This document shows, piece after piece, positions 56,941 through 64,000 of a stretch of DNA of 64,000 nucleotides. Origin of the DNA: Cyathus striatus (Eukaryota; Basidiomycota; Agaricomycetes; Agaricales; Nidulariaceae); contig JAOVFP010000010.1 in NCBI GenBank assembly GCA_025738555.1, positions 1,550,001-1,614,000 on the forward strand, read 5' to 3'. The notes beneath the pieces are model-generated. The model had not been told where the DNA came from and searched no databases. It saw only the letters and a list, made by a program, of their open reading frames with translations. A program made the translations under genes and the position numbers. Numbering within the stretch: the stretch's first letter is position 1; each line of letters starts with the position of its first letter.

Positions 56941-59110
56941 GACCGCTGCTGCTCCCTTTGAGGGGAAGGGGATACAACGTCGGTGGATAAACTGGTGGAG
57001 AAGCAGCCGACGCAGATTGAGAAGGTGAAGAAAAAAGCTACGGGGACGGATACCCCTGCTATTCCCTCTCCCTTTCCTCCTCCTGCTGCTGCTGCTGCAA
57101 AGGATACATAACCGCATCCCCCTCCGCACCCATCATACGCACAACATCAGGCTTACTAACTTCCGCATCTTCAAATATCCTTGCTACGCGACTGAAATAC
57201 ATCGCTGGAAGACGGAGGAGGTGTAGATATGTCTGTCTTGGAAATGTGTCTGTGATTATGAGGTAGATGTTTGTCCAGGCGGGACAGTGTTCCCGTTCTT
57301 CCCCATCCACGTCTTTACCTCCTCCCTGTCCAGATTCAAAGTCCCCCTGGGCAGAGGAGGGGAAGCAGGGACACGTGCACGAGAACGAAAAGGGGAATGA
57401 GAAGGAGGGGAACAAGGTATGTTTGAGTTTGTATGGGTCGCTGGGGACCCATGGTTCCTCTACAGGATTATTGTGATGCCGACGGTGGATGTGCGAGGAC
57501 CACTGATGTAGCCTTCCGAGGGGCGAGGCGGCCCTTGAGCGGGATTTCTTCGGAGGCCGGGAGGAAGCAAGGGATCTGGGTGAGAAGGCGGGGTGGGGGT
57601 CTGAGAGGCGCGTTCCGTGGGTTAATACTGTGTACTGCTTATTAGTATATATCGAGGACGAAGAAGGAAGAAAGTCGACGAGGTGGAAAGACTAAGGGGA
57701 ACGAAGGAGAACGGTGTAGAGGGAGATGAAAGAGCGCGGGGAGAAGTAGAAGAAAAGAACGAAGAAAAACGCACAGATATGCCTAGGCGAAGCCTCGCGA
57801 ACAGGGATCCACCCTCTGAAACGCACACCCTCGAGCTCTGGATCAGCGGACTGCTCTTCTGCAGCACCCTCGGTAAGCGATTCCGCGAAGACGAGAGGGT
57901 GAGGAGGGACACTGATACAGCGTCTAGACTGCACCGAAAGATCGTGTTGGAGCTTGGTGTTGAGGGGCGGTTGGATCTGCGCGGGGTGGAGGGCGCTGCT
58001 TGTGCTTGGGGTAGGGAGGAGAGGTGATGTAACTGCCATCCATCCTCTGCTCGTCGTCGCCTTCTGATGTTGTTGTTTCTGATGAGGCGTGAGGCGAGTG
58101 TTCTGTTGGAAGTTGGTTTGTGTGTAGGAGGTAAGGAAGGGCGGGACGTACCAGGGATTGATTGGGGCACCGGTGGTACCGTCAATCCAAGAAGTAAGTC
58201 ATTCACCGACTCTACGTGAGGATGAGAAGGTCCGACCAGATCATGCACCGCGCTGAGTGCAACGGTAGGCTGAGATTCATCTATTTCGGCGGTACGGGGA
58301 AGAAAGACGAAAAAGCCGGGAGTGGTTTACAGGTTTACAGAAGCTGGTGTCAAAGCTTCGAGACGCTGCGTCTCCTGCGCTGGCCTCTTTTATCTGACTC
58401 CCGTCGTCGTTGGGAAGGAACCCCCGTCCGTGACTTGGTTCAGATAGTGTCACAGTCACATTGCCTTTCTCACGTGCTTGGAACGCGACATCAAGTCACA
58501 AATTCGGGTTCCTTTCCGCCCGCGGCCCGCTAGCGCGTCTAATTCGAGGTACTGACATGCCGATTCACAAACATAGACGATCAAGCTGCATTCTCCATCT
58601 TTAGTCTACAGCCTGAAGCTTGAAGCTATAAAGCAGTCCGGTTTTCCTTGACTCTATCATCGCCTTTCATACGCCGAACATCACCTACCACCAACCTCCC
58701 ACAGCACCACCCTCCTTCCCAGCTTTGCGTACCCATTGATTTGTCCACGAACACGTCTCCGCAGCGTCACCAACATCCCTTGTAACACTATTGGTTCTAG
58801 TATCGCAACCCTCAGACAAAAGGCGAACTACGTCAAACTCGACACGTCTCCGCTGTCGTTCACGAGGTATAAGAATGATGCTTAGCGGGCATAGTGAAGG
58901 CTGGGCACTAAGACATAAGGGACGATTTGGGGGGGAATGGTGGGACTCGTACGAAGAAATGTTGGACAATGTCAACGAATACCATCAAACAAGGGAGGAT
59001 CCCAAAATCGATGTTCCCCGGGAAGCACTTCACCGAGTAAGAGAGAGAGGAGTCGCGGTGTGGGGCTGAGGGTAGGGTATCCCGATCAGTGTTCGACCTA
59101 CACGATTGGA

Positions 59111-59669
59111 AGAAAGTGTATCTATCTGCACGATCAGGATTTTAGGCATAACATACGTATCGAAACAATAGTGCGTACCTCATCAATCACTATCAAATCT
59201 CTAAACCCTCCTCTGCGTGTGTATGAGGAATGTTAGGGTGGTGGTTCACGCGAAATCCTAGACGGTAAGCACGTGGAAATTGGAATCCACTCTTTGGACC
59301 AAGAGCTAAGTACACTTGCACGTAGCCTCTACAGCCAACAGTCCAACCGCACACTGATTCTCGCCTCCTTGACCTGCTTCGTATCCACCCGGCAGCTTTC
59401 CTGCTAAACACCCCAACACTCCTCTGGACGACACGGGGGCATGACGTGCACACAAATGACCATCGGTAATTTGGTGATTCAGTAACGGCCGTCGGTACTG
59501 GTGGTGGTACATTCGGGGATGGAAATGGGGCATCGATACTGGAGATGTATAGTCTGTCGTACTCAATTGAGTGGAAGCTGGGGAGACGAAACCGTAGGCT
59601 CGTGTTGCGTGAGTAGGGTTCGTGGTAACGCATGACATGGCACTTATTCAAGTTCCTCGTGGGGTAGCG
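59111..59669. other. No gene recognised
   Basis: CpG-containing DNA after the end of the duplicated segment. Minus-strand frames of 110-206 codons exist but show no family pattern and are not supported by the neighbouring tandem copy. Confidence 0.4.
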
Positions 59670-61455
59670 GGGAAGTGAGTGGAGGAGAGTGGTGAGTGGG
59701 AAGATACCTCGAGCTAGTTCACCCTTTGGTGCTTTGCAGGGAGTAGGATAGATATGGGGAGAAGCCTTGTTCGGTCGAAGGTAAGATATTGTGCACTGTT
59801 TCGCAGCACGCAACGGACGAACGTATGGTTGTAATTATAGTAAGAACTTCTGGAATAGCTGTACGTGTCGAAATGAAGACATCTACCTCATCAACCACTC
59901 TCGCACCCCCGTCCCTTTTCAGCGTGATGTCTAGCACTGTACAGGCTCCTCGTAGCGGGAGCGAAGCCCCCGTACTCGCGATGGAGCTTTAAGTAGTCTT
60001 CATCGTCACCCTTCTACCCACCTCCCATTCACTCCATCTGTCCCCAACTATCCACATCCCACCGGCCGCCACCCATCGTACGTCGCACCAACCCTACCAC
60101 TCCCCCGATTTTGGATCAAGCACAGCCCCTAGCTGTCTACGAACACTCGAGGCTCCCACTGGACGCTGAGCGCTCAAACCAACGTAATTGGGGTCACAGA
60201 ATTGAGGATGCCGGAGCTCTGTGATGATGCCAATGACGGTGCCAGTTGGGATGTTGCACACGTAGCACGCCGAAAGAGGCCGCCAGGAGGTATGAGTGTA
60301 CGAAGCATTAGGCGTAGTTTGAGGTTGGAGAGATAGTGTAGGTGCACTGGGTGATGTGGCCAATCTTGGTATGCGCTGTGGCTGTGGTGGTGTGTGTGGG
60401 ACGATTCGGAGAATAGCGAACATCGGGAGACGAAGAGGGGTTGTAGCAGTTGCATCGTTGCTCAGAACGAATGTTTGTGCGGCGGTGTGCTGGATATGGC
60501 GGAGGCAGATGGAGAGACGGGCAGCGAGGAAGTGAGTGGAAGAGATGCCTCGAGCTGGTTCACCCTGGGTGCTTTGTAGGGAGTAGGATAGATGTATGGA
60601 TATGCCATGTTCAGTCGAAGGTAAGTTACCTTGCGTCGTTTCGTCGCACGCAAAGGGACAAACATATGGCTGTAATTATGGTAAGAACTTCTGGTATAGT
60701 TTTACGTGTCGAAATGAGAACACCTACTTCATTAACCACCTCGTCCATTTTCCGGGCCTTCCCCTACCCAGCAAGTTTTCGAGGAACACTAATAGCCTTA
60801 GTGTGACGTCCAAGATTGGATAGGTTCCTGGTAGCAAGAACTAAGCCCTTGTACTCGTGTTCTGTCCCCGACTACTCACATTCCAAGGGCCGCAATCCAT
60901 CGTACGTCGTACCATTCGTACCATTCCCCTGATTGTGGATCGAAAACAACTCCTAGCTGGCTACGAACACTTGAGCCTCCCACTGAGCGCTGAGCGCTCA
61001 ACAACGTAGTTAGGGTCATCGAATTGGGGACTCCGGAGCTCGGTGATGATGTCCATGACGGTGCCAGATGGGATGTTGCACACGTAGCACCCCGAAAGAG
61101 GCCGCCAGGAGGTATGGGTGTATAAAGCATTTGACGTAGGTGGGATTGGAGGGATCATGTAGGCGTAATGGGTGACGTTGCCTATGTTGGTATGCGCTAT
61201 GGTGGTGGGTGTGGGGAACTATTCGGAGAACAGTGAATATCGGGAGACGAGGACGTGGGTTGTAGGAGTTGCATCGTTGCTAAGAACGAATGTTCGTGCA
61301 GCGGTGTGCTGGGTATGGCGGAGGCAGATGGAGAGACGCTAGACTGCTGTACTTTCACATGTACAGTCAAAAAACGAGAATGGATGAACCTATAACTACC
61401 CTCAACGTCAGTACGTCAAACACTGCCATATATCGCAGGGAAAACACACCTCAAG
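59670..61455. repeat. Tandem duplication, about 0.85-kb unit, two copies
   Basis: Unit 1 (59670-60510) and unit 2 (60525-61330+) share the order: AGGGAGTAGGATAGAT, TCGAAGGTAAG, GTAATTATAGTAAGAACTTC / GTAATTATGGTAAGAACTTC, GTGTCGAAATGA, then repeat R (60045-60520 and 60870-61455). CpG is well kept in both units. No conserved coding frame found. Confidence 0.75.
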
Positions 61456-61811
61456 CTGGTAAATTCCCAAAGCACAGCACGTCTCGCTCTCCACCACATT
61501 CAGCCCGGTATGTTGAGAAGTGACTACAGCACCATGTCCCTGGATCAACTAAGTACGATGGATTATAGTGGTAGGTTTTCTGGCGTCCTCCGAAGTGATA
61601 GACGAAGATGAAACGGCACGTACATCAGTCCCTATACAACTTCTACCCCTCCTTATACATCCTCGAAAAACGCACACAGCAAGCATGTCGCTAGGGGTAA
61701 ATTATCTCGGGTATTCCTGGACAACAAGGTGACGAGTATGCTTTGACGTTACAGCGGGCTTCGTATTGCAGGTAGTAGTACTGAGCAGTGGGGAGCGTGG
61801 AGCTGTGAATG
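61456..61811. other. No gene recognised
   Basis: Single-copy-looking, CpG-containing sequence between repeat R and the MITE at 61815. No coding or RNA pattern. Confidence 0.45.
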
Positions 61812-61814
61812 TGA

Positions 61815-62215
61815 CACCTCAGACAGGCCTAAATCGGGACAGTGTAAATATGGTACACCCCGATTTCCTTAATAATTAGAATATGCTGTAAGGTATGTAA
61901 GGTGTCAGATGCATTAGCAAATTTTAAAACGAGTAATAAATCTGTCTATTGTTCCAATTGTTTCGTACCAAATTTAAATATGTGACATGAACCAAGCCTC
62001 CGAATTTTTTCCGATTGGCCTAGAACGGATGGGATCATGGATCTCATTGTAAGTATCTTGCATGGATCAGACGATTATCCTATTGTTGTGCATATTCAAA
62101 ATTTGCTCAAAAATCGGACACTCAATATATTTAAATAAATATTCTAATTGTTACATACATCGGGTTGTACCATATTTACAACGATCCGATTCACCCTTGT
62201 CCCTTGTTTGAGGTG
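61815..62215. mobile_element. MITE with CACCTC..GAGGTG ends
   Basis: Left end CACCTCAGACAGGCCTAAAT and right end (reverse complement) CACCTCAAACAAGGGACAAG. Inside these, AATATGGTACACCCCGATTT and TTAATAATTAGAATAT face ATATTCTAATTGTTACATAC and CATCGGGTTGTACCATATTT at the right. About 400 bp, no coding capacity. The left end also begins the dispersed repeat at 14803. TGA on both sides could be a 3-bp target duplication, but the similarity to relatives may extend beyond these ends, so the border is not settled. Confidence 0.7.
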
Positions 62216-62399
62216 TGATCAACGAAGATAGCATGTGGCTGTGACGATTTCACAAGTGCTAATCACACATGCATCGATCTGCTATTCACCCCAAATCGAG
62301 TCCTCAATCCATCGACCACTTTGCAAGCGCATTGCTTGCACCCCACACTCAGCTGTATTAACATCCCAGTAACCAGATTTGTGAGCGATTATTACGACG

Positions 62400-62733
62400 A
62401 TTTTTCCTGGGATCTCATGGGTACTTCGAGGGGTCAGTTGACCTTGCCGTGTGTGAGTTCTCGTCTAAATATGTGTTTACCGCGCTGATAGATCGGACAC
62501 GACGGTTCGAGGATCACAACGATATCGCACGAAACGAAGATAAGAGCGAGGCTGTACTAATCAACTCTCATTAAGCGATCATTAACCATGAGAAATGTCA
62601 AATGATTGATGTGCCATAAGAATAGAAAGCACGCGGGTCGAGGTATATAGGCATTGCCCATTTAGACCTTATGGTGACTTCAAGCCCGTCAGCATCGAAC
62701 GGTTATTGTCAACAGCGAAGCCTATTTCTCAAC
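62400..62733 (+). promoter_or_regulatory. Likely promoter of the NLR gene
   Basis: TATATA at 62644-62649 (GAGGTATATAGGCATT) lies 85 bp before the ATG at 62734, suiting a TATA box with a short leader. The upstream 300 bp keep many CpG (CGCGCTGATAGATCGG, GACACGACGGTTCGAGG, GCACGCGGGTCGAGG), unlike the decayed repeats, as expected of unmethylated promoter DNA. No specific regulator site is identified. Confidence 0.5.
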
Positions 62734-64000
62734 ATGTCATTCAAAAATGCGCACAACTTTGGAATTCAACATGCTGAAATGAATGATATAAAGATCAATA
62801 CCCAGGTAAATAATGTAGTTTACCAAATCACTTTTTAAAAACTTTTTACTGATATTACTAAATGTTCAGAATATATACAATCAGCTGAAGGATGAGGAAC
62901 TTTCTCCACTTCGGACCACTGCTGCTTGTACCTCTCAGAATTTCGTCGGGCAAGAGATATATCTGGAGAGACTTCATCAGTATTTTGCAAGAGCAAATAC
63001 AACTAAGAGAAAGATGTTCCTTCTATATGGAATGGGTGGCATTGGAAAAACTCAGATTTGTTTGAGGTTTATAGATGAGACGGCTGGCCAGTAGGTATTT
63101 ATCAGGTTCTCCTGGGTACAGAATTAATCATATTCAGCAGATATGTAAATACATTTTGGATTGACACAACATCTGAGGATACAGTCATTCAAAGTCTCAA
63201 AGAAATTTATAAAAAGATATCAACTCAAGGGACTTCAGCATCTTCATTCTCTTCTTCAGTGGTTCTTAATCAAATTTCTAACCTTCAATCTGAATGGCTC
63301 ATAATCTATGACAATGCTGATGGCTCTCCTGAACTGGTTCAAAAACATATTCCACCTGGAAACATGGGGAATATTTTGATTACAAGCAGAAATCCTGCAC
63401 TTAGCAGAATTACTTCACATGAAAATTCAATGGAAGTATCTGAAATGAGTGAAGAAACAGCCATTGAGCTTCTTCTTAAAGCAAGTGGAATTGTTAAGCA
63501 TACAAAAGACTTGAATGATGCAAAAATAGTAGTTCAAAAATTGCATTATCTTCCATTGGCTATTGATATGGCTGGAGCATATATAGCTCAAGTACATTAT
63601 GAGATTGGTGATTTCATTAAACTCTATGAGAAGTTCAGACCAAAAATATTGAACCATGATAAATTTAAAGGTGCATCAGGATATAACAGGACAGTGTATA
63701 AAACATGGGAGATTTCATTTCAAAAAATATTGGAAGATTCAATTGACAATGGAAATAAAGATAGAGCAGCTACAGCACAATATGCAATAACTCTTATAAA
63801 TATCTGTGCATTTTTTCATTATGAAAAGATATCAAAATCAATATTTGAAAGAGCTGCAAGGTATTTTCCAATACACAAGAAGCAGTATGAAGATATTGAT
63901 TTACCTTCATATCTACCATCCATGGATGTGTCAATTTTAAATGTGAATGAATGTGGTGAATGGGATGAATGGCTATTTATGGAAAGCATTGAATTGCTTC
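62734..64000 (+). CDS. NB-ARC NLR protein (STAND ATPase), 3' end outside window
   Basis: Exons 62734-62805, 62870-63090 and 63141 onward, with GT..AG introns of 64 and 50 nt that keep the frame. After a 24-residue first exon (MSFKNAHNFGIQHAEMNDIK) come the linker FVGQEIYLERLHQYF, Walker A GMGGIGKTQ, a Walker B-like WLIIYDNAD, NILITSRN (sensor/RNBS-B position), and YLPLAIDMAGAYI (GLPLA motif). These are the NB-ARC ATPase marks of STAND/NLR proteins, which switch on nucleotide exchange and oligomerise; in fungi they act in non-self recognition and cell death. The copy at 52647-53828 suggests a TPR sensor follows. No N-terminal effector domain is recognisable in the short first exons. No stop to the window end; it seems functional. 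Confidence 0.9.

Larger units (their letters stand above)
56010..59110. repeat. Younger copy of the large duplicated segment
   Basis: Collinear with 10285-14635 but with CpG largely intact, and without the 1356-bp element. Plus-strand text such as EYHQTREDPKIDVPREALHR (near 58975-59035; older copy EYHQTRQDPKVDIPWEALHG) and GVEGRLDLRGVEGAACAWGR (near 57955-58015; older GIEGQLNLHGMVCAACAWGR) is conserved between copies, so some of it was coding when duplicated. No full frame remains and I recognise no family. Confidence 0.7.

Noticed and set aside
59193..59813. 206-codon minus-strand frame
   Set aside because: No family pattern, and the tandem copy at 60.5 kb does not preserve it.
61812..62218. 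TGA as a firm 3-bp target duplication of the MITE
   Set aside because: Related repeats seem to share sequence beyond the CACCTC end, so the element's true border is uncertain; kept only as a possibility.
62480..62500. tRNA-like B-box (GGTTCGAGG)
   Set aside because: The following bases do not fit the B-box consensus and no A-box or cloverleaf arms could be built around it. No tRNA gene was found in the window.

Overview
The window looks like a repeat-rich, methylated region of a basidiomycete (Agaricomycetes) nuclear genome. Evidence: genes with many 50-60 nt introns with GT..AG ends; protein families typical of mushroom-forming fungi (NB-ARC/TPR NLR, Tnp2-type CACTA transposase, hAT transposase with BED-like N-terminus, Spt5-like NGN/KOW paralogue, WD40 and F-box paralogues); and strong CpG loss, with CpG turned into TpG/CpA, in most old repeats. 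There are no bacterial-type operons. Species was not assigned.

Layout. 0.4-5.1 kb: a dead hAT transposase split by a solo LTR (5-bp target duplication GCCCA) and by a foldback element rich in GTGTGACA motifs. 5.4-5.9 kb: a CACAAACATACCCCCT minisatellite. 7.7-8.8 kb: remnant of an unidentified minus-strand gene. 10.2-14.6 kb: an old, CpG-decayed copy of a segment carrying a membrane-protein fragment, interrupted by a 1.36-kb DNA element filled with a 19-bp satellite; a younger copy lies at 56.0-59.1 kb. 15.6-27.4 kb: a cluster of mostly broken genes (SAP-like protein, Spt5-like, a 95-aa acidic protein that appears intact, a WD40 protein, and a proline-rich protein with premature stops). 28.0-36.3 kb: a Tnp2-type transposase gene interrupted first by a 4.2-kb foldback element and then by a second solo LTR. 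36.4-40.3 kb: F-box/LRR pseudogene and a largely open WD40 gene. 42.6-43.1 kb: a three-exon SEC14 (CRAL-TRIO-N) fragment. 44.6-45.2 kb: a small gene of unknown function. 45.3-46.5 kb: nested repeats. 47.6-52.2 kb: a second copy of the foldback element. 52.5-53.8 kb: MITE remnant joined to a 5'-truncated NLR pseudogene. 55.4-61.5 kb: dispersed and tandem repeats of undecayed, CpG-containing sequence. 62.7-64.0 kb: 5' part of an apparently functional NB-ARC NLR gene that runs off the window.

The most unusual structure is the pair of large foldback elements (28828-33002 and 47609-52191). Both have the same 14-bp ends, both are flanked by 7-bp target duplications (CGAATCG and AATGTCA), both have ~1.4-kb inverted arms made of AT-rich subterminal repeats plus a CpG-rich 55-bp minisatellite, and the central ~1.4 kb lies in opposite orientation in the two copies although the outer ends do not. 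Removing the first element plus one target copy restores an open Tnp2 reading frame, which fixes its boundaries to the base. Other non-autonomous elements in the window carry different tandem arrays built on the same GTGTGACA/TGTCACAC word, which suggests a shared binding protein.

The window also gives an internal record of CpG decay: paired copies differ mainly at CpG, and several stop codons in pseudogenes read TGA where CGA would be expected.
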